Of a stretch of 64,000 nucleotides of DNA, positions 8,568-17,473 are shown one piece after another. Both the position numbers and the translations under genes were made by a program. The DNA comes from an uncultured Prevotella sp. GTDB taxonomy: Bacteria; Bacteroidota; Bacteroidia; Bacteroidales; Bacteroidaceae. Each line of letters begins with the position of its first letter. Position 1 is the first letter of the stretch. The stretch covers positions 1 through 64,000 of the forward strand of contig CALIZL010000079.1 in NCBI GenBank assembly GCA_938028745.1. Direction: 5' to 3'. The notes under the pieces were generated by a model. The model saw only the letters and a list, made by a program, of their open reading frames with translations, searched no databases and had not been told where the DNA came from.

Positions 8568-8738
8568 CCAACGATACCATAATAAACTAGCAGATGCAAG
8601 GTTGGCATGTGGTGCGCCATGCTGATGGACACAAAGCGGTGTGTCGACATGTTGCAAATAACTAGTAAAACGCACTTTTGTTTAAGAAACCAAGAAGAAC
8701 ATATGGTTAATACTGCCAATAATTTAAATTGTACGCTT

Positions 8739-9173
8739 ATGAAAAAGAAATTACTCTATCTTGTATTCGTGGCCTTAGCGGCTATGACAGCAAGCTTGTT
8801 GTCGTTAACATCGTGTAGTAAGGACAATGATAAGGATGAAGAAGCTGCATCCGTTGCTGAACTTCAAGCAAAGTTCGTGGGCGAATGGAAGGATTTGGGG
8901 CTTTTTGATGAAAAGGGAGAGAAAACGAGTGGAGCAGCGGATATTCGTTTGATATTTCAAGCTGATGGAACGCTGATAACTTTGCTTAACGGAAAAGAGA
9001 ATGATCGTGAGAAATGGAAAGTGGAAGTTGATGGAGATAAGAGATACTTGTACATGGGCTTTTTGAAGTTTACTGTACTTTCCTTAAACCAAGATGCTTT
9101 CGACGTGCAGTATTTCCCAAAGGTCTTCAATAGATACCAAAGGGTAAAGACCGCTGCTCCTCCTAAGAAATAA
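8739..9173 (+). CDS. Small lipoprotein, lipocalin-like, paralogue 2
   Basis: 144 residues. The signal peptide is nearly identical in layout to that of the gene at 7322 (MKKKLLYLVFVALAAMTASL, then SLTSC with the lipidated Cys). The acidic linker SKDNDKDEE is followed by FVGEWKDLG and IFQADGTLITL, the same pattern as the paralogue. Predicted to be a periplasm-facing or surface lipoprotein of unknown role. The start is chosen by the paralogue and by the signal peptide; the frame is open further upstream. Confidence 0.75.
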   Translation: MKKKLLYLVFVALAAMTASLLSLTSCSKDNDKDEEAASVAELQAKFVGEWKDLGLFDEKGEKTSGAADIRLIFQADGTLITLLNGKENDREKWKVEVDGDKRYLYMGFLKFTVLSLNQDAFDVQYFPKVFNRYQRVKTAAPPKK

Positions 9174-9603
9174 GCCCGTTAAGAGAAAACGATGGTGCTT
9201 CCCAAGCACGCAACCATGTAAAACGCACCTGTTGTGCCAGTTAATAGCTCGTTGTTTGGTAGATAACAGGGCCACTAATGGGACTTAAACCCAAATCGGT
9301 CGTTAGATCCTGTGCAGATTTTGTGTATTGTTGAGCATATTGTCTGCCTTATTCTTGAAGACGTAGCGGGCTACGTCAAGAGAATAAGACAGGCAAGATG
9401 CCGACAAGCAAACGAAAGATGAACAGGAAGCGATGGAAACAACCCAAAATAATAGGTAAGCGTTCTAACGACCGGTTGGGGTTAAATATGTTCGCGTGTG
9501 GGGCGTTTTGTGACCATACAACTGCATGGGTTAAGCAAAATCAGTTCTAACAAGGGATAGTCTTACCTAGCAATGCGTTAGTGTTCTACGGCGTGAACTG
9601 GTT
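9174..9603. other. Intergenic region holding MITE-like element 1a
   Basis: The only recognisable structure is the 201-bp element at 9285-9485 listed separately. No gene is seen. Confidence 0.5.
9285..9485 (-). mobile_element. MITE-like element, family 1, copy a
   Basis: A 201-bp sequence bounded by imperfect terminal inverted repeats (left TTAAACCCAAATCGGTCG, right inverse TTTAACCCCAACCGGTCG) with a central palindrome around GACGTAGC-GG-GCTACGTC. Its reverse complement aligns end to end with 34668-34864, including blocks such as TTTGCTTGTCGGCATCTTGC and TGCTCAACAATACACAAAA. It has no coding capacity, so it would be mobilised in trans. Confidence 0.8.
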
Positions 9604-10443
9604 TCAATCATCGTGTTTGGCAATGTTTTCATAGGCCGCGAGGTCTAGTTTGTGGCCGTATTTTGTTTCCAAAGCCCGTATGTCTTGCAGGGTCTTGGCA
9701 AGGAAAGCCTTGTATTCTGCGCCGTCGGGATTGAAGGGTTTATGGTTTAATGCGGCTTGCAGGGGCTGCCATTCTTTTAAAAAGGTGTGGGCAGAGAATG
9801 AGAGATAGGCATCGGCAAAGCGTTGCCAGATGTATTCCACAGCCTGTTCGGAGGGGTGGAGCATGTCGGGAGCATAGAAACGATAGTCGCGCAGCTCGTC
9901 GTTCATTAGCTCGTAGGCAGGAAAATACGTTGTGCAATCGGGATGAAGGCCAAGCAAGCGGTGCGTGGCCAAAAGCAGTGTGGCCTTTGATAGGCCGCTG
10001 GCAACAAAGCCATATTTGGCATAACGGATGGGGCTGACCGTGAGAACAATCTGCACTTGCGGGTTGCGCTCCTTCAAAATGGAGATGGCTTGTTGCAAAA
10101 AGTCCACGCATTCGTCTACCGACAGCTCCTTTTCCACGAAAAGCTTTTGGGGTAGCTTGCGGCAATTGTCGGCTATTTCGCCGGTTTCTTTCCAGCAATA
10201 AACATGGTTTGTGCCCAAGGTAAAAATGGCCACAGCAGGACTTTCGCCACAACGTTCCACGGTATGCAGAATACTTGCGGGGTTATACATCACGCCGTAA
10301 GGGTTAACCGTGGCCCGAAATTGGGCATCAACAAAGCGTTTGCCCATGTTCTGGGCAAAGCAAGAACCCACGAGGAGGACGTGTGCGAAGGGTGGAATGT
10401 GGTATGTAGGCTGGGGGATGGCTACGGGAGTTTGCAGTTGCAT
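9604..10443 (-). CDS. GSCFA-domain protein
   Basis: 279 residues. The name-giving motif GSCFAQNMGKRF lies at about residues 27-38, and further conserved segments include NPYGVMYNP, FTLGTNHVY and TVSPIRY. The C-terminal part has FYAPDMLHPSEQAVEYIW, with an Asp/His pair typical of SGNH-type esterases. GSCFA proteins are common in Bacteroidetes and Proteobacteria; an acyl- or sugar-ester hydrolase role is likely from the motif order but is not established. No signal peptide. It is separated from neighbours by a tandem repeat on one side and a MITE-like element on the other. Confidence 0.88.
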   Translation of the reverse strand: MQLQTPVAIPQPTYHIPPFAHVLLVGSCFAQNMGKRFVDAQFRATVNPYGVMYNPASILHTVERCGESPAVAIFTLGTNHVYCWKETGEIADNCRKLPQKLFVEKELSVDECVDFLQQAISILKERNPQVQIVLTVSPIRYAKYGFVASGLSKATLLLATHRLLGLHPDCTTYFPAYELMNDELRDYRFYAPDMLHPSEQAVEYIWQRFADAYLSFSAHTFLKEWQPLQAALNHKPFNPDGAEYKAFLAKTLQDIRALETKYGHKLDLAAYENIAKHDD

Positions 10444-10883
10444 AGTGTTGTTGGTTTACTTGCTTTTGTATAGTTGTCACTAGAACGCAGGGGCGCGTAA
10501 GTAACGGATGCAGGCTCGTTGGTACAGGCTCGTTGGTGTCTGTTTGCACGTTCTCATGTGGGTGGACACAAGTCTGATGTGTGCATACACAAGTCTGAAT
10601 GTAGGATAGGCGTAAGTCCGATGTGGGGTAGGCGCAAGTCCGATGTGTGGTAGGCGCAAGTCCGATGTACGTAAGCATAAGCCAGATGTACGTAAACATA
10701 AGCCAGATGTGCGTATGCCTAAGCCAGATGTGCATAGACATAAGTCTGTTGTGCGAAGGCATAGGCCTGAAAGCACGTATGCGGCCTGCGCTAAATGGCC
10801 GTATTGCCCTTTTATTCCTATTTGTATATAAGGAGAGCGGGTGCGAATAGTGCGAGAATTTGCAACGAAGGGGGCATGGCACG
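10444..10883. other. Intergenic region with a degenerate tandem repeat
   Basis: Mostly occupied by the 21-23-bp array listed separately (10560-10770). Several frames stay open through it because of the repeat, not because of coding. Confidence 0.55.
10560..10770. repeat. Degenerate tandem array of 21-23-bp units
   Basis: About nine or ten units of the type AGYCNGATGTNCGTANGCATA follow each other. The central ones are 21 or 22 bases; one is 23. The change of unit length breaks any reading frame, so the array is non-coding. It lies between two minus-strand genes. Confidence 0.8.
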
Positions 10884-12026
10884 CTAGTATTTACGGAGCA
10901 TCAGGCATACGGGCTTGCCTAAGTTGATGCGCTTTCGCGTGTCGACGAGTAGGCCAGTATTGGCGTTTCGCTCGAAAATCTGTATTGTGTTGTCGTCTCG
11001 ACAGGCCACAAGTAGGTACTTGCCGTTGGGTGTTATGGCGAAGTTTCGGGGGTGAAGTCCCGTTAGTTGGTAGCCCACCTTGGTGAGCAGGCCCGTTTGT
11101 GGGTTGATGGAGAAGATGGCAATGCCGTCTTTTTTTAAGCGATGCGACGTGTAGAGAAACTTTCCATCGGGACTAATGTGTATGTCCGCACTACCTCGTC
11201 CGCCGCCTTCGTCGGCCATTAGCGTTTGTATTTCGGTTAATTTTCCGTCGTTATAATGCATAACCACGCACGTTCCGCCCAATTCGTTGATGAGATAGAG
11301 ATGCTTTCCGCCCTTGTCGAAAGTGATATGGCGCGGTCCTTCGCCGCGTTTTACCTCGTAGGCCACGTGGGGGTTGGTTAAGATTTCCTTTCCGTTGGGG
11401 ACGAAATCAAACCTGTGTATGCGGTCGTTACCCAAGTCGGTGGCCAAGAAATACTTGCCATCGGGCGTGGGAAGTCCGCAGTGGATGTGCGAAACGGCAG
11501 TCGAATCACGTCCGCTAAATCTCGTTTGTTGTGCTGTTCCGTGCAGTCTGCCTTGCTTGTCGAGCTTAAACGCACTGATGTCGCCACCCGAATAGTTGGC
11601 CGTTATTAGGCAATGCCCATCGGTGTAGAGGTTGCAAGGGTCGCTGCCTGGGCGATTTTCGGGGTCGCAGAGCCTGTCGCCGGCCTTGGTTGAGACGAAA
11701 GTGGGGTTTGAAAGACGTCCCGTTTTCGGGTTATAGTCAAAGCTATACACTCCTTGTCGACCATCATTGAACTCGCTTACGGCATATAATCGGTTGCCGT
11801 TGGGCGACAAAACCACGAACGAAGGATTGCCTGCCTTGGCCGAAGAACGAAGTGAGAAGTGTCCCGTTTCTTGGTTGAAGTGGAACACATAGATGCCTTC
11901 CGAAGGGCTGTCTTCGGTGTAAGTGCCAACAAAGAGGGTGAGTTGTGCAGACGGTTTGCCTTGGGCGAAACCGCAAAGCGACAATGCCGAGAGGACGAGG
12001 GAAAGCAAAGGACGGGGATGGAGCAT
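10884..12026 (-). CDS. 6-phosphogluconolactonase-like beta-propeller protein
   Basis: 380 residues, YbhE/Pgl-type lactonase family: seven-bladed propeller segments with LFVGTYTEDSPSEGIYVF near the N-terminus, then repeats such as NPSFVVLSPNGNRLYAVSE, GPRHITFDKGGKHLYLINE and HPRNFAITPNGKYLLVAC. Family members hydrolyse 6-phosphogluconolactone in the pentose phosphate pathway. However, this protein begins with a signal-like segment ending FAQG, so it may act in the periplasm on another substrate. The ATG at 12024-12026 starts the signal peptide; the frame is open upstream. No partner gene suggests a pathway. Confidence 0.8.
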   Translation of the reverse strand: MLHPRPLLSLVLSALSLCGFAQGKPSAQLTLFVGTYTEDSPSEGIYVFHFNQETGHFSLRSSAKAGNPSFVVLSPNGNRLYAVSEFNDGRQGVYSFDYNPKTGRLSNPTFVSTKAGDRLCDPENRPGSDPCNLYTDGHCLITANYSGGDISAFKLDKQGRLHGTAQQTRFSGRDSTAVSHIHCGLPTPDGKYFLATDLGNDRIHRFDFVPNGKEILTNPHVAYEVKRGEGPRHITFDKGGKHLYLINELGGTCVVMHYNDGKLTEIQTLMADEGGGRGSADIHISPDGKFLYTSHRLKKDGIAIFSINPQTGLLTKVGYQLTGLHPRNFAITPNGKYLLVACRDDNTIQIFERNANTGLLVDTRKRINLGKPVCLMLRKY

Positions 12027-12249
12027 GAGAATGGTGAATAGTGTGGGTTTGAAATGTGGTCGCAGTGGAGAGCCTAATGCTACTTTTGCACTGCTAAAAC
12101 GAAAGGCGGAGCGTGGGAAAAACACTCGTTGCCCGCTTAATAATGGGTGGCGAAAGCGCAGGCAAGGCGTTTCGCCTTTGGGCTGTTGGCCCTGCGATGG
12201 CGTTTGGGCAAGGTGCCAATTGGCATTGCCGAACGCCTGTGTAGACGGC

Positions 12250-12663
12250 TTACTCAATGATTTCGCTCAGTGGTTGAAGAACAAATTGTCGTTCGTTCAT
12301 GTGTGGGTGCGGTATCACGAGGTCGGGCTCGTTCACGTGTAGGTCGTCGTAAAGCAAGATGTCGATGTCTATTGGGCGGTCGTGATACTGCCCGTCAGTG
12401 CTTTTTTGGGTGCGGCCCAGTGTGCGTTCGATGTCTTGTGTGGCCTCCAACACCTCTCTTGGCGACAGCGATGTTTGGCTACATACAGCCGCATTGATGA
12501 AGGTGTTGGCCGAGCTGAACCCCCAAGGGGCGGTTTCGAGCAGAGCCGATTGGCGCACAACGGGGCCAATCAGCTCTGATATCTGTTGGATGGCTAGCTT
12601 GATATTGCTTTCGCGGTCGCCCAAGTTAGCCCCAAGACTCATGTAAACCTTATGTTCGCGCAC
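12250..12663 (-). CDS. folK: 6-hydroxymethyl-7,8-dihydropterin pyrophosphokinase
   Basis: 137 residues, the usual length for HPPK. The enzyme transfers pyrophosphate from ATP to 6-hydroxymethyl-7,8-dihydropterin in folate synthesis. Diagnostic segments are MSLGANLGDRESN at the N-terminus, TAPWGF, and DRPIDIDILLYDD with the two Mg-binding Asp residues, then IPHPHMNERQFVL. It is the last gene of the minus-strand run ftsX to folK and starts 5 bases after queA ends. folB lies 15 kb away on the other strand. Confidence 0.96.
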   Translation of the reverse strand: MREHKVYMSLGANLGDRESNIKLAIQQISELIGPVVRQSALLETAPWGFSSANTFINAAVCSQTSLSPREVLEATQDIERTLGRTQKSTDGQYHDRPIDIDILLYDDLHVNEPDLVIPHPHMNERQFVLQPLSEIIE

Positions 12664-12668
12664 GGCTG

Positions 12669-13835
12669 TTAGTCGTTGAGAATGAGCAATGCATCGCCAA
12701 AGCAGCCAAACTTATACTCGTTTTCTACCGCCAGGCGATAGGCCTCCATCACAAGATCGTAGCCGCCAAATGCAGCTGTCGACATCAACAAAGTGGAGAG
12801 TGGGTGGTAGAAGTTGGCCATCATCGTATCGGCCAGCCCAAAGTCGTATGGCGGGAAGATAAAGCGATTGGTCCATCCCGTGTACTCTTTCAGCATCCCA
12901 TCGGTGCCAACAGCCGTCTCGGTGGCCTTCACCACGCTCGTTCCGATGGCGCAAACACGTCTGCCTTCTGCTTTGGTCTTATTCACGATGGCGCATGCCT
13001 CTGCCCCGATGTGCATAGATTCTGAATCAACTTTGTGCTTGGTTAGGTCTTCCACTTCAATGTCGTGGAAGTTGCCCAATCCGCAATGCAGCGTGATGAA
13101 AGCCGAGTTGATGCCGCGAATTTCCATTCGTTTAAGCAGTTCGCGACTGAAATGCAGTCCTGTTGCAGGTGCGGTTACGGCTCCTTCGTTGGCTGCGTAG
13201 ATGGTTTGGAAGTCCTCCATGTCCTCTTCCGTGCCGTGATGGTTCTCGCGTTTGTCGATAATGTAGCGTGGCAGGGGCGACTCGCCGAGGGCAAAGAGCG
13301 AGCGTTTGAACTCGTCGTGGTCGCAGTCGTATAGAAAGCGCAGCGTGCGTCCGCGGCTTGTGGTGTTGTCAATCACCTCGGCCACCATTGTTCCGCTGTC
13401 GTCGAAAAATAGCTTATTGCCGATGCGTATTTTGCGTGCAGGCTCCACCAGAACATCCCAAAGTCGCATCTCCTGGTTGAGTTCGCGTAGCAAGAACACC
13501 TCAATCTTGGCATCGGTCTTCTCCTTCATGCCGTATAGGCGCGCCGGGAACACCTTGGTATCGTTGAAAATAAACGTGTCGCCTTCGTCGAAATAGTCTA
13601 TCACGTCGCGGAATTGCAGGAAGTCGCCCTTTACTGGCTTTCCTTTTTTGTCTTTACGAAAGAGGTCGATGGTGCCCGACTTCTTGTGGAGTACCATCAG
13701 TCGGCATTCGTCGCGGCGTGTTAGTCGCGACATTTCCTTTTCTCCCTTTTCGTTTTTTATCTCATGATACACGCTGTTGGGATACAGGGCGATTAGCTCT
13801 TGCGGCAGCTTGAAGTTGAATTGTGATAGCTTCAT
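12669..13835 (-). CDS. queA: S-adenosylmethionine:tRNA ribosyltransferase-isomerase
   Basis: 388 residues. QueA transfers the ribosyl part of SAM to 7-aminomethyl-7-deazaguanine in tRNA, making epoxyqueuosine. Family signatures are the N-terminal [37 protein letters not shown] and the C-terminal [19 protein letters not shown], ending FGDALLIL. An insertion of about 25 basic residues ([14 protein letters not shown] region) in the N-terminal part is typical of Bacteroidetes versions. It is followed immediately by folK and preceded, after an octamer repeat, by truB. Confidence 0.96.
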   Translation of the reverse strand: MKLSQFNFKLPQELIALYPNSVYHEIKNEKGEKEMSRLTRRDECRLMVLHKKSGTIDLFRKDKKGKPVKGDFLQFRDVIDYFDEGDTFIFNDTKVFPARLYGMKEKTDAKIEVFLLRELNQEMRLWDVLVEPARKIRIGNKLFFDDSGTMVAEVIDNTTSRGRTLRFLYDCDHDEFKRSLFALGESPLPRYIIDKRENHHGTEEDMEDFQTIYAANEGAVTAPATGLHFSRELLKRMEIRGINSAFITLHCGLGNFHDIEVEDLTKHKVDSESMHIGAEACAIVNKTKAEGRRVCAIGTSVVKATETAVGTDGMLKEYTGWTNRFIFPPYDFGLADTMMANFYHPLSTLLMSTAAFGGYDLVMEAYRLAVENEYKFGCFGDALLILND

Positions 13836-14181
13836 GTTGATGTTTTGTATTGTGGAGGGGTTGTTACTTAATGAGTTTACAAGTTGACGAGTTTACAAGT
13901 TGACGAGTTGGTGAGTTAACCAGTTAACGAGTTTGCAGGTTCACAGGTTGACGAGTTTACAAGTTTACGAGTTTGCAAGTTCACAAGTTGACGAGTTCAC
14001 AAGTTTGCAAGTTCACAAGTTAGCGAGTTAATGAGTTAACAAGTCCGTTTCGCTCTCTGCAACTAAATTATTGGCTTTGCTCCTGACTACTTCCTTACTA
14101 CTTACTCCCTACTACTTATTACTTACTACTTACTCCTTACAACCTTGCTTCCTTACTCCTCTACTCCTTACTACCTTATTC
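13836..14181. repeat. Octamer tandem array (RAGTTNAC) and pyrimidine-rich tract between truB and queA
   Basis: From 13873 to 14044 the sequence can be divided without gaps into about 21 octamers of consensus RAGTTNAC (AAGTTGAC, GAGTTTAC, AAGTTCAC and so on). From about 14087 to 14172 follow irregular CTACT/CTTACT units on the opposite strand sense. The array sits inside what is otherwise an operon-like run of genes. Confidence 0.85.
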
Positions 14182-14892
14182 CTAAGAAAGGGAGTTCTCG
14201 ATATCTTGTTGGTCGAGCCATTCCTTAAAGGAATCTAGTTGCAAGCAGTTCTCTACGCGCACGTCGCCCACCCTTGTACGGCGCAAGGCAGTGAGGTATG
14301 CGCCACTTTGCAGTGCTCGTCCCACATCGCGCGCCAAAGCTCTGATGTATGTTCCCTTGCCGCACACCACACGGATGGTGAGTTGCATTTGGCTTGGGTC
14401 GAAGTTCAGCACCTCTATTTCGTCTATTCGTAGTGTCTTAGGTGCCAGTTCCACGTCTTTTCCTTTTCGTCTAAGGTCGTAGGCGCGGTCGCCGTTCACC
14501 TTTACGGCACTGTATGTTGGCGGAACTTGTTGTATCTCGCCCACAAACTGTTGTAGGGCGTTGTCGATGGTCTCGCGGGTGATATGGCCTGTTTCGAAAG
14601 TCTCGTTAACGGGATGCTCCATATCGTAGCTAGGCGTGGTAGCACCCAATTGCAGTGTGGCCACATACTCTTTGGTATGGGCTTGCAGCTCGGCAATACG
14701 CTTAGTAGCCTTGCCTGTGCACAGCACCAGTACGCCCGTTGCCAAAGGGTCGAGCGTTCCTGCGTGCCCAATCTTTACGCGCTTAACGCCAAGACGTCGC
14801 GACAACAAGTACCTTACGCGAGCCAACGCCCCGAAAGAAGTAATCTCGTAGGGCTTGTCGATGCAGATAATCTCGCCTTCTTGGATGTTCAT
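14182..14892 (-). CDS. truB: tRNA pseudouridine-55 synthase
   Basis: 236 residues. TruB isomerises U55 in the T-loop of tRNAs. The catalytic Asp48 sits in GHAGTLDPLATG; other markers are KPYEITSF (N-terminal), VPPTYSAVKVNGDRAYDLRR and CGKGTYIRALARDVG. Its ATG overlaps the stop of uppP by one base (TAATG), so the two are translationally linked. A C-terminal PUA extension seen in some bacteria is absent. Confidence 0.96.
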   Translation of the reverse strand: MNIQEGEIICIDKPYEITSFGALARVRYLLSRRLGVKRVKIGHAGTLDPLATGVLVLCTGKATKRIAELQAHTKEYVATLQLGATTPSYDMEHPVNETFETGHITRETIDNALQQFVGEIQQVPPTYSAVKVNGDRAYDLRRKGKDVELAPKTLRIDEIEVLNFDPSQMQLTIRVVCGKGTYIRALARDVGRALQSGAYLTALRRTRVGDVRVENCLQLDSFKEWLDQQDIENSLS

Positions 14893-15752
14893 TAGTCTAC
14901 CATTGCTAGTGAATTACCTGCGAGCAGCCACGCTAAGATGGCACCACCCACGATGATGCGGTACACGCCAAAGGCGCGGAAACCGTATTTGGTGAGGTAG
15001 GCGATGAAGGCTTTGATGGCAACGAGTGCCACAACGAAGGCCACCACACTGCCTAGAAGCAATGTTCCCACATGACTGGCAAGCATAGAATAGTCGCCAA
15101 TCTTGTGCATGTGGAGGAAAAGTTTCAGCAAATCGAGGCACGTTGCGGCGAACATGGTAGGCACGGCTAGGAAGAACGAGAACTCGGCAGCGTCTTTTCG
15201 CGTGAGCTTTTGTGCCATACCGCCCACGATTGTGGCCATCGAACGCGACACACCGGGTAACATAGCCAGGCATTGGAATACGCCGATGGCGAACGCACGG
15301 CGTGTGGTGAGCTTTGTTTCGGGCGAACCGTTGCCGAAAAGCTTATCGCAAAACAGCATGAACACGCCGCCCACAACGAGCATAACGGCCACCACCATCA
15401 CATTTCCCAACAAGGCATCGATGTACTTGTTGCAAAGTCCGCCGATAATCATGGCAGGGATGAAGGCGATGAGCAGCTTATAGTAGAAGTCCCATTTGCG
15501 CAATGTGCGTTGAACGGGCGTCAGTCCTTCGGGTGGAGTGGAGTGGTCGAGCCTAAAAAAGCGTTTCCAATACAGCACCACCACCGCCAGGATGGCGCCA
15601 AACTGAATGATAACGTCGAAGGCTTTCACAAACTCGTCGCTCTCGATGCCCAACAGGGCTTGTGTAATAATCATGTGGCCCGTAGACGATACGGGGAGAA
15701 ACTCGGTGAGTCCCTCCACGATGGCCACGATAATGGTTTGCAGTATGTCCAT
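14892..15752 (-). CDS. uppP: Undecaprenyl-diphosphatase
   Basis: 286 residues, polytopic inner-membrane protein of the BacA/UppP family that recycles undecaprenyl diphosphate to the monophosphate for peptidoglycan and glycan export. Catalytic motifs are visible: [16 protein letters not shown] near residues 14-29 and [14 protein letters not shown] in the middle. About eight hydrophobic helices follow the known topology. It begins 6 bases after the DUF3098 gene and overlaps truB by one base. Confidence 0.96.
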   Translation of the reverse strand: MDILQTIIVAIVEGLTEFLPVSSTGHMIITQALLGIESDEFVKAFDVIIQFGAILAVVVLYWKRFFRLDHSTPPEGLTPVQRTLRKWDFYYKLLIAFIPAMIIGGLCNKYIDALLGNVMVVAVMLVVGGVFMLFCDKLFGNGSPETKLTTRRAFAIGVFQCLAMLPGVSRSMATIVGGMAQKLTRKDAAEFSFFLAVPTMFAATCLDLLKLFLHMHKIGDYSMLASHVGTLLLGSVVAFVVALVAIKAFIAYLTKYGFRAFGVYRIIVGGAILAWLLAGNSLAMVD

Positions 15753-15758
15753 GTCGTG

Positions 15759-16016
15759 TTACGCTTCTTGTTGCTCTTCTTGCTGCTCTTTCGGGTCTTT
15801 GGGCTTGCGTATTACGGCGTAGATGATGGAGATGAAACCTAGAAAGCACACCACGGGGGCAACCTTAATGCGCGTGACACTGAAAATGTCGGGGTTAAAG
15901 GCCGTCTCGGTAGAGCCTGGCCCACTCATCAGTATTAGGCCCAACAGCACTACTGCCATGCCCACGGCTAACAAGATGAAGTTCATCTTGTCGAAAGCGA
16001 AGTTCTTTTTATCCAT
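15759..16016 (-). CDS. DUF3098 membrane protein
   Basis: 85 residues with two hydrophobic helices (MNFILLAVGMAVVLLGLILM and VVCFLGFISIIYAVI) separated by a short loop with FNPDIFSVTRIKVAP, and a charged Glu/Gln-rich tail. This layout is the DUF3098 family, found almost only in Bacteroidetes and usually between ftsX and uppP, as here. A role in cell division or envelope assembly is inferred from this constant context. Confidence 0.85.
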   Translation of the reverse strand: MDKKNFAFDKMNFILLAVGMAVVLLGLILMSGPGSTETAFNPDIFSVTRIKVAPVVCFLGFISIIYAVIRKPKDPKEQQEEQQEA

Positions 16017-16285
16017 GTTTGTTGTATTTGTATTTGTGTGTTGGCCTCGCCGCTCGTGTGTTGGCGTTGTGCGGTTGCGACCTCAACATTGATGTTGCGA
16101 TGTTTGTTTACACCATATTATATGTCGTGTGTTGTCCATTAGGCGGATGTGTGTCTGCCTTGTTCGGTCGATGCACTCCTTTATTATATATGGTGGCGAT
16201 TGCTCTAAGCAAAGTGTCGGCCGTTCCTTTCGGTCGAATTACACCTTATTATATATAGGCGGCGTGTGCTTTGCCGTGCAATCTA
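16017..16285. other. Spacer with three TATTATATRT direct repeats
   Basis: Between ftsX and the DUF3098 gene. Three imperfect copies of a CACC/CTCC-TTATTATATAT motif occur at about 16111-16123, 16176-16192 and 16241-16257, each followed by GGCGG- or GTCG-like sequence, spaced about 65 bases. No promoter match or ORF is evident. Confidence 0.45.
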
Positions 16286-17167
16286 CTATATTTTATACAG
16301 CTCGCCCGCCTTCATTCGCAAGAACCGGTTCACCGAAATGTATGCGCAAATGGCGGTGATGAAGATGCCGAAGAGCAGTACGGCGCAGGCCGTAATGGCC
16401 AAAACCTGCCAAGTGATGATGCTCAGCATATTTTCTTGGTAGCGATAAAGCCCATATACGCAGCCTGCCAGCACCACTATGGCCAGTAAAGCAGCCACGA
16501 TGCCCACGCCAACGGCTTGTTTGATGAAGGGCCGACGGATGAATCCCCACGACGCACCAACAAGTTTCATGGTGTGTATGGAGAAACGGCGAGCGTAGAT
16601 GCCCAAGCGAACGGTGTTGTTGATGAGCGAGAACGACACGAAGGTGAGCAGTGCGGCCAGTGCCAACAGCACCAAAGATATTTTGCTTAGGGTGCTGTTC
16701 ACGTCCTCAACCAGTTCGTGTTGGTAGGTGATGTCGGCCACCTTGGGATAGGCTTTGAGCTCTTTCGAAATCCAATTAAGCGAGTCGTTGTTGGCGTAAT
16801 CGCCTTTAAGGGTTAGCTCGATGGATGCCAGGAACGGGTTGTCGCCCCCAACAAATTCGCTGGGGTCGCTGCCCATAGCGGCCGTTTGCTCTTTAAGGGC
16901 CTGCTCTTTACTGATGAAGGAGAGGCTCTTTATGTACGGGCGCGCCTGCAAACGTGTGCAAAGGCGTTGCGCTTCGGGGTTTGTTAGGTCTTGGTCGAGC
17001 ATCATGGTAACTACGAGGTTCTCCTTTACGTAGTTGGTAAGGTTGCGTGTGCTGAATACCGAGAGCACTATTATGCCCAGCAAAATAAGCACCAGTGCGG
17101 TGCTTATGCATAGCGTTATTACCTGCAACCCGTAGCGGCTGCGGGCTTTGTTGTGTTTCTTTCTCAT
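16286..17167 (-). CDS. ftsX: Cell division permease-like protein FtsX
   Basis: 293 residues with the FtsX layout: short basic N-terminus, first transmembrane helix (about 20-40), a periplasmic domain of about 120 residues (SFISKEQALKEQ and PFLASIELTLKGDY are typical), then three more helices. With the FtsE ATPase it controls peptidoglycan hydrolases at the septum. No ftsE is adjacent, which is usual in Bacteroidetes. First gene of the run that continues with DUF3098, uppP, truB, queA and folK. Confidence 0.93.
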   Translation of the reverse strand: MRKKHNKARSRYGLQVITLCISTALVLILLGIIVLSVFSTRNLTNYVKENLVVTMMLDQDLTNPEAQRLCTRLQARPYIKSLSFISKEQALKEQTAAMGSDPSEFVGGDNPFLASIELTLKGDYANNDSLNWISKELKAYPKVADITYQHELVEDVNSTLSKISLVLLALAALLTFVSFSLINNTVRLGIYARRFSIHTMKLVGASWGFIRRPFIKQAVGVGIVAALLAIVVLAGCVYGLYRYQENMLSIITWQVLAITACAVLLFGIFITAICAYISVNRFLRMKAGELYKI

Positions 17168-17190
17168 TTTAAAATGGCACTATTACACCG

Positions 17191-17198
17191 AATTTCCT
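17191..17198 (-). promoter_or_regulatory. Probable -7 element of the ftsX operon
   Basis: TTACTTTG on the minus strand, one mismatch to TAnnTTTG, about 25 bases before the ftsX ATG. Confidence 0.5.
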
Positions 17199-17473
17199 GC
17201 AAAGTAACGAAAAAAACTCTAACTATACAATGTTTTTAACGCTTATTAGCGAAAAATGGGGTATAGGGAATGCTGCGCGATGGTGTAGGTGCATTAGGCG
17301 GACGGCATATGTTGTCGTGTACTGAGCATTATTGGGCGAAATGAAAAATTAGTTTACTTGAAGGCAATAAAAATCTTGCTTAAACAAGCTTTTTAAAAAA
17401 AAGAGTGTATCTTTGCATAACATTATCAATTGTTGCTAGATTCTAATTGACATCGATATTATCACTTTTTTCT
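17199..17473. other. Boundary between the ftsX operon and the AT-rich island
   Basis: Divergent spacer that becomes strongly AT-rich from about 17340, coinciding with the change in base composition of the genes that follow. No integration site or repeat is recognised at the junction. Confidence 0.45.
17408..17415 (+). promoter_or_regulatory. -7 element of the two-gene AT-rich operon
   Basis: TATCTTTG, about 58 bases upstream of the ATG at 17474. No TTTG at -33, so the promoter may be weak or activated. Confidence 0.55.

Noticed and set aside
8064..8675. Minus-strand open frame of about 200 codons between the two lipoprotein genes
   Set aside because: Composition is not protein-like (Cys-, His- and Ser-rich, no motif, no start signals). 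It also overlaps the promoter and leader of the plus-strand lipoprotein gene.
10480..10831. Open frames with heptapeptide repeats in the 21-bp array
   Set aside because: They arise from the tandem repeat. Unit lengths of 21, 22 and 23 break every frame, and both strands give equally repetitive nonsense.
12027..12257. Upstream extension of the lactonase-like protein by 77 residues
   Set aside because: The extension lies before a good signal peptide, is rich in Pro/Arg/Phe without homology-like pattern, and overlaps the end of folK.
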